DNA of 64,000 nt, from contig CM053164.1 in NCBI GenBank assembly GCA_028571685.1, positions 38,614,501 through 38,678,500 of the forward strand, given 5' to 3'. The first letter of the stretch is position 1. Each line of letters opens with the position of its first letter. Positions 47,649-58,937 of the stretch are shown here, one piece after another. This stretch comes from Heterohyrax brucei. Taxonomy: Eukaryota; Chordata; Mammalia; Hyracoidea; Procaviidae. Both the position numbers and the translations under genes were made by a program. The notes under the pieces are model-generated. The model saw nothing but the letters and a program-made list of their open reading frames with translations, made no database searches and was not told the DNA's origin.

Positions 47649-48601
47649 TTTTTTTATTATGACTGAGTGAAAATGTACATTGCCATATAAATTTATATGC
47701 CCACCTATATGCAGCTCCCACTGCTCTCCCTGCCCAGTGACAGCACACTATTCCTCTCTGTTCCATACATGTCTCATCCTCCCAATAGTCTCCTTTCTCC
47801 TCCTCTCCACCCACTCCCCCTTTCTCCAGCCAGAGACCAGCAGGATGATATCCTGTAGATGCACAGAACCATAAAGTGCATTCAATATATGGTCACTCTG
47901 CATTGCCAAGTCCAATCCATTCATGTCTGAAGAGTGGACCTTCATTATAATTTATGGGCAAGGGCAGCATCAGGACCAGGGGCCATGCTCCCAGGGGAAC
48001 CTCTCAAAAACAGACTTGTGTATAGATGAAGACTCTTTGACAGGTGCAAGTGAGGGGAGGGAGGGAGGGTGAGGGGGGAAGGTTTAGATTAGATAGTTGT
48101 TAAAAATCTGGTTGGGTGAAATCGGTGATAGCACGCATTAGAAACAAGAACAATATTAAGTGGACTTCAGCATAACTTGAATACTCCTTCCATCGTCACC
48201 CAATATTGCAAGGACAGAGTAGCTGGAGCAGGGGGCAGGGGACCATGCTCTTAGGCAAAATCGAGGCCAATTGGCACAACTAGCATTTTGTTAAGAGGGC
48301 TCTCTGCACCCCACGTTGGTTTGTGGCGTCTGGGGTGTTAAAAGCTGCCAAGCTGCCATCCGAGGGCACAGCAAATGTTCCCAACTCAGCAGGAACGGGT
48401 GCTCACCGAGGACCAAAATGACATGGGGTAAAGACAATCCAGAAGATAGAGAGACCCACATGAGTGGGTGTCTACATCGACTTGGGACCAGAAGAACCGG
48501 ATGGTGCCTGGCCACCACCAGTGATAGCCGCGATGGAGGTCACTAAGTTGTGTCTCACTGGCAACACAAGAATAAAAAGGGGTGCACCCTGAGATCTCCA
48601 C
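47649..48601 (-). mobile_element. L1 3' UTR insertion with 5' inversion (twin priming)
   Basis: 47649-48000 is the last part of an L1 3' UTR on the minus strand, starting with the T-run of its poly(A). 48003-48601 is the preceding 600 bp of the 3' UTR on the plus strand. The 14-bp tagaaattattatt flanks both sides exactly (47635-47648 and 48602-48615). About 35 bp of consensus are lost at the switch. Confidence 0.95.
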
Positions 48602-48615
48602 TAGAAATTATTATT

Positions 48616-49555
48616 AAACTAACCACACATCCTTTTGTTCAACAGGAAGTCTGTACTTACACCAGCCTCCCAAGTTAGCCCACACCTTCCTCAAAGGGCA
48701 AGGGCATCGCACACACCAAGTTCTAATTTTGAAAACAGTTGCAGACACACACATATACTTGAAAAAAGCTGATGAGTAGCATGTACAATATGCAATGCAC
48801 ATACCCATCAAACTTTAGAAATGACACATTTAGGATACTAGATTTAAAATTAAGCATGCTGATATTTGATTTTTATTGAATTTTTAAGTCACTAGTCCAA
48901 AAATGAAGGACTCAGTAAAAGAGGAAGGAAATAACAAAGCTAAAATAAAAGGAATAAAGGTAAAACCTGCTTTACAGGAGTGATGTTCAGTTCCAACAAG
49001 AACACAAGAATTCACTTGTGATTTGTATACTTTTCTGTATGTATGTTAATAGTTCAACAAAGAAATTCAAAACAGTATATGAAAAACTGCTCTGTAAATC
49101 ATGAAACAATTTTCAAACACTAGTCAGTTATCTTCAATAAATGTAAAAACCCTAATTTAAAAAGTGTTACAGATGAGCTAACTTAGCTGGTTCAAAACAG
49201 GGTAAACAAGAAGTTCTTCACTGTGTCTAATCCCAGGACTCAGAACGGAAATTTCAGGACTGCCCTGCACCTTCCCCTGCTACCCCCACCACACTCCCTG
49301 CCAAACCAATCACTATGAAAGGCAACACAGCAAAAAAACTACCTCAAGTCTAAAGAGTTAGACTCTGAGCAACAAATTGAAGAATAACTAGTATATCAAC
49401 ACAGTAGAGTACTTGTACTTTAAGAGAAAAGTAACACATTAAAAATCTACTAAAAGTTATTGCTATTCAATAAAAATGAGAAGAAACCACTTTTGTTTTG
49501 AAAATTTAAAATGACTCCACAAAGAAAACTGCCAGAATTCAAAACACAAGACTGA
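48616..49555. other. intronic sequence, nothing assigned
   Basis: AT-rich, unique-looking. No exon for the next DTNB segment was found. Confidence 0.45.
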
Positions 49556-49559
49556 GGTT

Positions 49560-49722
49560 AAAACCCAAAATCCACTGCCATCAAGTTGATTTTGACTCAC
49601 TGTGACCCTACAGGTCAGAGTAGAACTGTCCCATAGAGTTTCCAAGGAGTGCCTGGTGAATTTGAACTGCCAGCCTTTTGCTTAGCAGCTGAAGCACTTA
49701 ATCACTATACCACCAGGGTTTC
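49560..49722 (-). repeat. afrotherian SINE
   Basis: aaaacccaaaatccactgcc to ctataccaccagggtttcc; full length and relatively well preserved. Confidence 0.95.
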
Positions 49723-50588
49723 CAGATTCAGGATAGGATCTACACTTTAACACAATTTTATGGTTAACTGAAAACCTACTTAATTAAAAAAAAAAAAAAA
49801 TTTGAAGTCATGTCAGAGCGAAGCATACACTTGAGTTGAAGTCATTCTGTTTTGTTTTTCAACGAATTCCTGATTTGAGCTTACTTGCTACTCTCGGTTG
49901 AATTTTAAGGAAGGACACAAATGAAAACACACACCTGTTTATGGAAGCTTTGAAATACTTGAAATCCAATAGAATGACCAATCTTAAGAATCCAGATCAT
50001 AAATTATACATCTTACCCTGTATTTTATGTGTGTGTCTGTACATACAATACATACGTATATGTGTATACAGATACACATACATATAAACACACACACATA
50101 CACATAAATAATTAAAATACATATTTTAATCAACCAACCAACCAGGCTAAACTCGAGGGAATGGTTTTAAAATAAAGGCTACTGCAACTTTAGGTGGAAA
50201 TAATTGAAGAAGTGGATAAAAATGACAGTGCTAAGTAGAAAAATCAGACATAAACCCACCTAAATATTGTTATTTAAAGACCACTTCTGAAGGTCAGGAT
50301 ATACCCCAGTATGGCAATGGTTATAAATACAATACTTCCCCCAACCTCAAAGAGTCAAAAATTTAACTCTTTTATTACATGCAGTGCTTTTTTCAACATT
50401 TAAACTCTGTAAACATCAAGAAAATTTGACTGAAAAAAGAATTTTAAAAGCTCAGAAGACCAAGCATTTGGGGAGATACTTCTTACACAATTTTATAAAA
50501 TGAACAAAAGTTTACTTTTCACTTTGGACCACAAGCATTGTAATATTTAATTTTACTGAATAAAGGGTCCACTTCAAATACAATTAAT
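49723..50588. other. intronic sequence with A-run and CA/TA-rich stretch
   Basis: An A14-type run occurs near 49785-49800, and imperfect TG/CA/TA repeats at 50026-50108. Otherwise unassigned. Confidence 0.5.
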
Positions 50589-50602
50589 ATCTCGACCTCC
50601 TG

Positions 50603-50626
50603 CCAAGCCAAGTGCCATCAAGTCGG
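50603..50626 (-). repeat. 24-bp micro-insertion of the SINE 3' end
   Basis: ccaagccaagtgccatcaag plus tcgg, the complement of the SINE end, between two perfect 14-bp copies of atctcgacctcctg (50589-50602, 50627-50640). It lies about 210 bp into the intron from the ZZ exon donor. Confidence 0.93.
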
Positions 50627-50840
50627 ATCTCGACCTCCTGGAATTTTCACATTCCACTTTTAAAACCAAGTGATGCCACAGAATGATGATCTTATGATTC
50701 CCTGCATAAATGTTAGTAGTAAGATTTTATTCTACCACATCCTTATTTGGTAGGTATCTACCAGGAAACTGGCCCAAGTTCTGTTACTGATGAAACAGAC
50801 GGACAGCTGCGGAACACAGCATGAGACATAAAACAGTTAC

Positions 50841-51007
50841 CCAAGAGGAATGCTCCTTCATCTGGTGCTGGTTGCTGTGAGGTCCACTGGCATGGCCACG
50901 CCAAAAGCAATTTTGGCAGAGCTGGTAGTTGTGGCACTGCTGGCATCGGTACCGGAAGCCCATCATACTCTCACACCGGCAGTAGGAACACTCCACAGGA
51001 TGGAAGA
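50841..51007 (-). CDS. DTNB: dystrobrevin ZZ zinc-finger exon (beta-dystrobrevin)
   Basis: A 167-nt internal exon on the minus strand: two bases completing a Val codon, then 55 codons ending in Trp (HSSW). The acceptor is ctcctgcaag above 51007 and the donor is gtaactg below 50841. The product is the ZZ zinc finger. Zinc-ligand pairs CSYC, CQQC and CQNC are visible, followed by a His-rich end (HSNQHQ). In dystrophin-family proteins the ZZ domain packs with WW/EF-hand modules to hold partner membrane proteins (family knowledge). The residues [13 protein letters not shown] and QMKEHSSW point to the beta paralogue; alpha has, as I recall, CHSE, CQDCF and EYTSW. The motif GHASGPH has Ser where I recall Gly. 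The open frame continues past both splice sites, so a longer ORF here is an artefact of intron read-through. The next 3' exon is not in the window. Confidence 0.95.
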
Positions 51008-54000
51008 CTTGCAGGAGGGCAACAAGGGCAGGGGAGAAGGGATGAGATGAGAGGAACAAAGAATTTTCAGAGAATAAAGTCAATATAGAGAAAAACCAAA
51101 TCTAACATAAAGGCAAGGGTGAAGACAACACGAGAACTAAAGAAATCTACTGCCCACTAGCTAGTCAACACAACCAGCCATCTAGAACCAAATGACTTCA
51201 TACAAAAAGCCTTTCAATTTAGAATACTGCATTCCAATACTCACTAAGAAACAGCAAATTTCCTTCTTAATGAAAGTCTCACATTTCTTAAAGTTTAAGC
51301 ACAAAAGTAAAGAGGAGAGAAACGCCTTCACTCCAAAACTGTTTTTCCATTTTTCCTATGGATTATTGTTAAACGTGTATGTGTTTATTTCACTAGCTTA
51401 CAAAGTTTTTGAGAACCAAGACTGTGTTACCTGTTTCTGCTACCTCCAAGGAGTATTTTACACAGTACACTGGTCTGAAGGCCTTAAAATGTTTGATGAA
51501 TTAAGTATTACCATATATCTGACACAAATGGTAACTGGTAAAAAATAAAGTTGAACACATTTAAGTACTAGCTTTAAGTCAGAACTCTTCAGAATACCAT
51601 GAAAATCAAAGTACCCTACTCCACAAGAAGGACAGTGATTTACAGGAAGGGAACTGAGAGACCTGCACTCTTCCCACCTAACATGGCACATTAGCTTATG
51701 GAAAACTGCTAGGCTGGTATGAAGGATTCCCAGAGATTTCTGGGGTCCTTCTTACATGAGAGGCTATTTAGAGACTGCAATTCACTAAGTGGGAAGTGAG
51801 AAACAGTATCATGGGCAATGTTCAACTGTGTATTACAGATTATGTTTTAATGTTGGTAAAAGAATTATTCCCTCTGGCAATCAACTGAGAACACAAGAAA
51901 TAGAAGTAATAGGAAAGAGGAATATAGTATTCAAATCTTCAGAACAACTCTTTCTAGCAATCTATATTCAAAGCCAATGTTAGCCAATCTTATTTCATAA
52001 GAATATTTAATCTTGTTCCAAAAATGTATATTAACTAGGGAATCAAAACTAGGTGAGGAAAACTATGCAACAAGATCATCAAGACTAAAAAAAATAAATA
52101 CATAACATAAGCAATGAGAAATCCAAAGGACATACTTCCTCTAAGAAATTAAAACATTTGTCATCAAGATACTTCTAAAGAATGACAAAAAAGTCCTTTA
52201 ATCACAGTGTGTCTTTTAAATTATAATTATACAATCTAGTATAGGTGCTCCAGAGAATGCTGTTCCTTCACCAATTTGGAGTTAACACTATGCAGTGAAC
52301 ATCACAGCAACACATATTTATAACTCCAAAGGATAATTTGGGGTTAACATTAAGTGATATAAACATATTAATGTTAAGTTATCAACTATATTTTGATAAT
52401 CTGGTTGAATATGTATGTCTACATGGTTTTCTTCGATTCTCCTCTAAGCCAATCAAGAGTTTGGTACTCACACCAGTCAGTGGAATGGGTAACGAGGTGG
52501 AAAAGCAGAGAACCAGAAAGAGCAAAAGATCAAGTGCGCTGGGTCAGATTATCAATAAGAAAAAGACTAATCAAACTCTGGTAAAAGTATTTCATTTTGG
52601 TAAAGTGCACCACGTGGTAGTTACTTTCATATAAGTACTGCACACTTGGATTATTGAATCAGTATAAAAAGCACAACCGTTGCTTAAGCAACTAAGTAGC
52701 TGTCTTTATGCACCGTAACTTCAATACAATCAGAAGTGCTGAATGGCATGGCGAGAAGTAAAAGGCCCAAACCTAAAAAAATCTAGAAATATCCTAATTT
52801 AAAAATGTTTCCCATCATAAAAATTAAGACATATAGACAAATTTTAGTGCACTTATGTAATGTGTTTCAGTTCTAGAATTTCAGTGATTTTATAACATTT
52901 CAGTCTCACAGGAAAAAAAATGACTATTTTAAGAATGTAGTCAATAAATAACACACTATATACAAAGTCACAAAAAGGTTCCTACAGGCAAAAATGACAA
53001 GTGAAATTCTTTCTATTTGGTTTACTAGATACAAAATGATTTTATGACAATGAATTGGATATAAACTACTAAAATACTTAAGGCTATACAAGCATTACCC
53101 CACAAATCACCAGCAATACTGTAATGATTTCATAATTTAAATCTCTTTCCCCAAATTCTGTTGAAAATTTAGCAGTTTTTAATCTATACAAAAGGTTATG
53201 GTCCTTTAAGTATGTAACCCTGAATCTGAGGTACTTACGAATTAAAGTCACAGTACGGCAAAAGACTGAAAAGTTTAAAAAAAAAAAGTTCCGAGATAAA
53301 CGAGAGAAACTAAAAAGGAATATTAAAGTATACACGCCATTTTTACAGGAAGGGAAAGAGAAGACTGTTTTTTCATGCCTTCTCAGCTATTCTTCCTCGT
53401 TCTTGTTTGTGGAGTAGACAGAGGTAGGCAAAAGCCTTGAGAGAAGGGACATTGTTAACAAAAACACTAAGGCCTTCTTTTTAATAAACTTAACCTTAAA
53501 AAGGGAGGTAACTTAGTGGCAATAGAAGAGAAAATTAAGACCTTAATAAGAGAAAGTGGCAAACCCATGTACATCAGAGTAGAACTGGGCTCCACAGGGT
53601 TTTTCAATGGCTGATTTTTTTTAAGTAGACTGCCAGAACTTTCTTCTGCTGTACCTCCAAATTCTCTGGTTAGCAGTCAACTGTTGTACACCACGAGTCA
53701 GATCAATTCAACAGCAACTGAGTTTTAAGAGAGAACTACTACTTCAATTCAAAGCAAAACAAAGATTTAAGTCAAATCACTGAGAATACCAAAAGTAAAT
53801 TCAAAGTAAAATAACAGAAACGAACCCCCCCAAAAAACGGAGATAAGTGAAAACTAGGGTTAAAATTTACCTTAGCTATTTTTCTTTAAATTGTTCTAAA
53901 ATAATTACTGTTTTAGTGGTTGATAATGAATATATCCAGTCTTTAGAACACAGATTTTGATAATTAAAAAAAAAAAGAGGTCATAGTTAAATTATGCCCA

Positions 54001-54272
54001 AATGAGACTTCATAAACCACCATCTAGAATCGAGAGTTTGAACCACAAAGTTCTGGAACTCAGCACTACTGCTTCTGGTACCCTGCCTAAATAATCCACA
54101 CCACCCTCTTTTTTTTTAAGAAATAAAATTTCTCTTTTGAAAACTAAACCCACAAAACTATGTTGGAGTGCTAGCAAATGCTAATTGTAATTTTTCAATG
54201 ATAAAAGCTGAGGACTTTATACACCATCAGTTTAAACATTTCCCATACGTAAGAAGGAAATGTTCTCCTTAC
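51008..54272 (-). other. DTNB: DTNB intron between the two exons
   Basis: 3,265 bp with GT (gtaagg) at the 5' end and AG (gcaag) at the 3' end on the minus strand. It holds mostly sequence I cannot assign to a repeat, apart from one long-form SINE near 53553-53725. ORFs inside it of 60-118 codons have no recognisable product. Confidence 0.85.
53553..53725 (-). repeat. SINE, long diverged subtype
   Basis: tcagagtagaactgggctcc, acagggtttttcaatggctg, ctctggttagcagtcaactg. The middle differs from the common copies, as in the long subtype. Confidence 0.75.
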
Positions 54273-54378
54273 CATTTTCCACATGGGCAAGCCTGTGCAT
54301 GAGCGACAGCCAGACAAGGCACTGAGGGGGAGGGTCAGCCATCACTGTGTCTAAAAACATATTCAGCATTATCTTTTT
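54273..54378 (-). CDS. DTNB: dystrobrevin exon (beta-dystrobrevin, EF-hand 2 end), coding exon 5' of the ZZ exon
   Basis: A 106-nt internal exon read on the minus strand. It encodes 35 residues (from KKIMLNMF to LAHVEN) plus the first base of the next codon. The acceptor is a good pyrimidine tract ending tttacag just above 54378; the donor is gtaagg just below 54273. The phase-1 end joins exactly to the exon at 50841-51007 to make a Val codon. Dystrobrevins are cytoplasmic partners of dystrophin, syntrophins and spectrin-like proteins in the dystrophin complex; beta is the form typical of brain, kidney and other non-muscle tissue (family knowledge). The segment lies at the end of the EF-hand-like region that binds with the ZZ domain. 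Residues match dystrobrevins closely and DTNB better than DTNA. One position in the motif VWLSLMHRL is Ser where I recall Pro. No stop or frameshift is present. Confidence 0.93.
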
Positions 54379-54551
54379 CTGTAAAGAGAAGAAAAATACA
54401 TATGGATATTTCTATCTTGCAAACATCCCTGAACTCCAAAGATTAAGTTAACCTAGGATTCCTACAACCAAGCTTTACTAAGTTACATGTTGAAACATTA
54501 TAGGAAAATCTTTTACATTACTAGACACTACTACACATAATACTACATACT

Positions 54552-54603
54552 GTAGGGTCGCCATGCGTCGGATCCGACTCGACAGCACTTGGCACTTGGC
54601 TGG
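54552..54603 (+). repeat. 52-bp SINE 3'-end insertion
   Basis: gtagggtcgccatgcgtcgg, atccgactcgacagcacttg, gcacttggctgg: only the end of the SINE plus a cttgg tail. The CpGs are intact, suggesting youth. Flanks tactacatact (54541) and ctactatact (54604) are roughly alike. Confidence 0.88.
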
Positions 54604-54629
54604 CTACTATACTCAAGTGCACTCCACAC

Positions 54630-54790
54630 CTATTATTTTATTTGAGTCTTGAAACAACTGTACAAAGGAAACAGCAGGTATTATTATCCTCATTTTAGAG
54701 ATGAGAGACTAATGGAACAGAGCATTTAAATGACTTGTAAAGGCTCTACCAAACTAGATACAAGGCCAGTACTCTAACTTAGGTGTCCTT
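54630..54790 (+). repeat. MIR SINE
   Basis: ttattatcctcattttagag, atgagagactaatggaacag, aaatgacttgtaaagg and ggccagtactctaactta in MIR order. Confidence 0.85.
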
Positions 54791-54859
54791 CAAACGACTA
54801 TTTCTGCTTTCCAGAAACAGAGTCAGACATTCCACATCTGATTATAAGACAAAATCAAG

Positions 54860-54955
54860 GAGAGCAAGAGCTATGACTGTCTCATTGTCTACTACATTTC
54901 TAGCACTCAAAATACTAGCTGGTACATAATAGGCATTTAATAAGAAATTTTTGAA
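54860..54955 (+). repeat. L2 LINE 3' end
   Basis: gagctatgactgtctcattg, tagctggtacataataggca, tttaataagaaattttt. Confidence 0.75.
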
Positions 54956-54989
54956 AAAAACAGATACTAACAGTCAAATGCAAACATTC

Positions 54990-55145
54990 TAAGACATCAT
55001 TTAATAACTTCCTCATTTACACAGCTGGAAAGTGAAGCTCAGAATAGTTAAAAAATTTGTCAGTCACAAAGAGAGTTACAAGGATGAGATTAGAACCTAA
55101 GTCCCCAAATATCCAGTACAGCACTCCTTCCATTAAGTCAGCTCC
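54990..55145 (+). repeat. MIR SINE
   Basis: cctcatttacacagctggaa, gtgaagctcagaatagtt, gattagaacctaagtcccc. Confidence 0.75.
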
Positions 55146-56454
55146 CTAGCTAGACTGCTTTTTTCTATAATCAAGTTTCTGTTCCATCTTTAGTCTCTCT
55201 TTTAAACAAACATATAGTAAGTTTCGACTGTGTGTGAAACATGAACGTAATTTTCTATGTCCTACGTGGACAAAGAGAACTACAAAACAGTCTATGAAGA
55301 ACAATGCTAAGAACTTATATGAAGTAGATGGAACAAAATGTTAACAGTATTTCCAATCAGTGAATTTTCTTATTTTCTTCAACCCTCCTATTTCCTTTCC
55401 AGCTCCAGAGAGAGAGGAAAAAGTAGTGCAAAATTAGAGTTCTATAACTGCGACTTGGACATCTTGTCCCCCACTTAAATCCTGATTACAAGAGAAGGGC
55501 AGAGACAAAAGGGCAAACACAGAGCGGACACACAGCCCAGTCAGTAGGCTTTTCTCTCTGTTCATGGTTTCACCACTGAAAGGCAAGGATGGGCGCTGTG
55601 GATGAGGTGGGGGTGATGTCATAAGGACTCTCAGAATTTCCTCTCAATAACTGTGTTCTCAGTGCCATCATTTTCTTGAAGCAAAACATAGGTAATAAAA
55701 ATATGTTTCCCAGTAAAACTTTAAAAGACTTCAATGTATTCCAGGTGAAAAATTACAAAGGGTAAAATCAGAGCTGATCTAAAGTTTCTGCCAAGTGATT
55801 ACAACATAACTCAGATTTTATCGCTATCCTATTTAACACAAATTGAAATCAAGGAGGAAAATCATCGGGTAATTAGCCAGGAGGACAGAGGCCCCAGGAT
55901 CTTCATCTGCTCCACTACGACATATTTCCAACCAATGGTTCCCATCAGGCAGACTGACTTCTGCATGTCTCTTCAGGCAACCATGGAGGGAGTATCTGGT
56001 GCACGCAGATTGGAAGTCATTCTTACTAAGAGTGATCTTTAAAAGCAGCAGCAGCTAGTTAAGTAGGGAACAGAAAACGAGGTAGAGTAGGCGGCAGAGC
56101 AGGAAAACAAAAACCTGGCTATGTAAAGGTCATTCAGGGTGCTTTCCCTCTGAAGCCTTCAAGTTACTGAAATGTCTCAGACCACAGCGGAATCTATGAG
56201 GAAAGAATGAACAACCTAAGAAAAAAATCAGAAAGCCATTGAACACAAGAATGGAATAAGTCATGGAAAATGCCTCTTACCATGGATACACAAATAACAG
56301 AAACAAAACAAAATGGAAAATGTTTATTTAAAATGCGTGCAAAAGAAAATGCCAAGGTTTTTTTTTTTTAGCTAGCAAAAGACGGTAAAAATCAAAAGTA
56401 TTACGTCTTTTGTTATACACAGAACATGTAAATTACGACTTCTATGCCTTATAC
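55146..56454. other. intronic sequence, nothing assigned
   Basis: No repeat or exon recognised. Confidence 0.4.
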
Positions 56455-56612
56455 TGGAAATCCTGATGGTGTAGTAGTTAAGTGCTAAGGCTGCTAATCA
56501 AAAAGCCAGCAGTTCAAATCTGCCAGGTGCTCCTTGGAAACTACGGGCAGTTCTACTCTGTCTATAGGGTTCCTGTGGGTCAGAACTGACTCAACAGCAG
56601 CAGGTGTACCTT
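56455..56612 (+). repeat. afrotherian SINE
   Basis: tggaaatcctgatggtgtag to actgactcaacagcagcagg, core gggcagttctactctgtcta. Confidence 0.94.
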
Positions 56613-56944
56613 ATATTTGCTGCATTTTACAAATACAAAATTAATTCTTGTGATTTCACTTAAAATCCTAATACTACTTTCTCTACAAAGTTTTGATACC
56701 ATGATTGTTTTTAAAAGGTGAAAAGAAACTCACATACTCTATCTCAGAAAATCCTCTTAAAGACACTCAGGATGAATTTCTAAAAGTTGTTCTAGGTCAT
56801 GCTGTAATTTTAAGTCTACAAAGCATGAGAAATGAACCCAGAAGAGTGGTGTCCCAGTGCTCCATTCTCCATGAACCATACTACTCTTGAGAAAATCACT
56901 TAACATTTCTGGCTTTCGGATTTCTCATCTTCCAAGAACTAGGG

Positions 56945-57551
56945 CAGTGGTTCTCCAAGTGATTGGGGAAGCCTCTGAGGGTCCTCAAAACACTTCAGGG
57001 GAGTCTGTGAGGTTAAAACCGTTTTTATAGCAATACTGTACAACGTTCTAACAGTACTAGTATCTACTTATTCTACTCTCATCCCACGAGTATACAGTGG
57101 GTTTTCCAGAGGCTACAATCATCTGAAGTACAACCACACTTGTTATTTTGCCTTTTCTACATATCAACGGCACTTGGCTTGGCTTGGCACATATCTGTGT
57201 AAGGTGAGATTTTTGTTCCCATACTTAACCAACTCAAGTATCACAACAGATTGAATAGATAAGCAGCTATGAGAATCCAGTTATCTTTTACTGATCTGAG
57301 CATTAAAGAGATTTTCAAAAATACAAAACAATGGAACTCTTCTCATTAATTTATTTTGTTTCGGAATATATTTTTCTTAAAAATATTACATCTATGTTAA
57401 CATGTTTATCACTGTGCTTTTTAAAGACAGTATTTCTCAGTTTTAATTCTGAATGTGGAAATATAATTCACATAAACAAAACATTTTTGGAGTCCTCAGT
57501 AATCTCTAGAATGTAAAGATGTGTTGAGATGACAAAGCTTGTGAACTGCTG
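56945..57551 (+). mobile_element. old hAT-type DNA transposon relic
   Basis: Starts cagtggttctccaagtg and ends caaagcttgtgaactgctg, imperfect inverted ends. Internal blocks gtctgtgaggttaaaaccg, cagtgggttttccagaggct, cattaaagagattttcaaaa, ttggagtcctcagtaatctc follow a mammalian hAT family. No transposase ORF. A SINE micro-insertion lies at 57166-57188. Confidence 0.75.
57166..57188 (+). repeat. 23-bp micro-insertion of the SINE 3' end
   Basis: aacggcacttggcttggctt plus ggc, flanked by acatatc (57159-57165) and acatatc (57189-57195). Confidence 0.85.
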
Positions 57552-58427
57552 AAAGAGAATTCTGAGCGCTAATATTCCATGACTCAGCAAATAACTGTGT
57601 ATAAGTTGGTGCTTCCTCCTCCCTACTTTTGGGGGGTTTTGTTTGTTTTTGCCCTTGAGTAGAACACATTCTTTGCATTTCTCCTTATGTGTGTTACAGC
57701 AGAGTAACATTTATGATAAAAACTATAATTAAAGTGAAAACACACATTCGCACAATTCTCATTTTTATATATTTCCCTCCAGATGTATTTCTACATAATT
57801 ATGAACAATAGGGTAAACAAAATATGTGATCTGTTTTTTCAGTTAGCATTTTAATATTTTTTGTTTTGCTACAAGGCCTTTCATTTCTAATGATTTTAAC
57901 AGATTCCTGATTCACTTGAGCAAACTCCTATGATTTATTTATGTCTTCTAGAAAATACTAAGGCTGTTTCTTTTAATGTAATATCTTACTTTTGTTAGAG
58001 ATGAGTATTTCTGGTTTCTGCCTACCTCCTTGTCCCCTGTCCTTCTAAAAGAGAGGCCGGCCATTATTATCTTAGATGCCATTCTCTTATGTCCCTGATC
58101 CCTTCTTCCCTTTTTTAACAAAGGAGTAAAATAACTCCTTGAAAAACGAGAAATCCAATATTGCTAAAATAACATGAGAAAACAAGTCAAATCCCTTAGC
58201 AGTAGATTATCATAGTGACAGTCTCCAACTTAATTCCACTGAAAACTCCCCTACATGTCAGATATAAATATTTCTTATCCATTGTCCCATCACTTACTTG
58301 ATAATCAGCTAAACAATGTATAAAACTGAACTGTCTTGAAAACATTTTAAACTTCTAAGAGGAAAACCATTTTTAAAAACCTATATACTCGTTTAAAAAC
58401 AAAAAGCTTGTTTAAAAACAAGCAACC
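57552..58427. other. intronic sequence, nothing assigned
   Basis: AT-rich, possibly old L1-derived at 57725-57960; not supported further. Confidence 0.35.
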
Positions 58428-58538
58428 TGTTGCCGTTGATTCCAATTCACAGGTTTCCCAGGAGTGGCTGGTGGATTTGAACTGCCAATCTTTTGACCAG
58501 CAGCTGAGCACTTAATTACTACACCACTGGGGTTCCAA
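58428..58538 (-). repeat. afrotherian SINE
   Basis: ctgttgccgttgattccaat, ggatttgaactgccaatctt, acaccactggggttcc; internal part deleted. Confidence 0.92.
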
Positions 58539-58937
58539 TAGTTCTGCCCACAGTCATAAATATACTTTATCTGCAAGGGGAAACATACGTCAACTAAAAT
58601 TACAGGTCCAGTGTTACACAGGTCACTCTTTCAATTATTATCAAACAGTAAACTTAACTAAACACATTATAGGTTTTACACTTTGTAAATACAGAATAAT
58701 TTGTAGTAAAAACAATAATATTGCTATGCTTTTTACTCGTGATGTTGCTCTTGTGGGATGCCATTACATTGGTCCCAACTCACTGAAATCCTACATACAA
58801 CAGAACAAAACCCTGACCAGTCCTGCATCATCCTTAGTCACTGTTACTCATAAGCTCATTGTTGCAGCTAATGTGTCCATGTATCTTGTCAACAGTCTTC
58901 CTCTTTTTCACTGGCCCTTTTTATCAAGCATGATGCC

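Noticed and set aside
50784-51083. 99-codon ORF as a complete small zinc-finger protein
   Set aside because: It is the DTNB ZZ exon with intron read-through at both ends; clear splice sites bound the conserved part.
50841-54378. alpha-dystrobrevin (DTNA) or dystrophin/utrophin instead of DTNB
   Set aside because: CRCE, CQNCF and EHSSW fit beta as I recall the family; dystrophin and utrophin ZZ domains differ more. A search would settle it.
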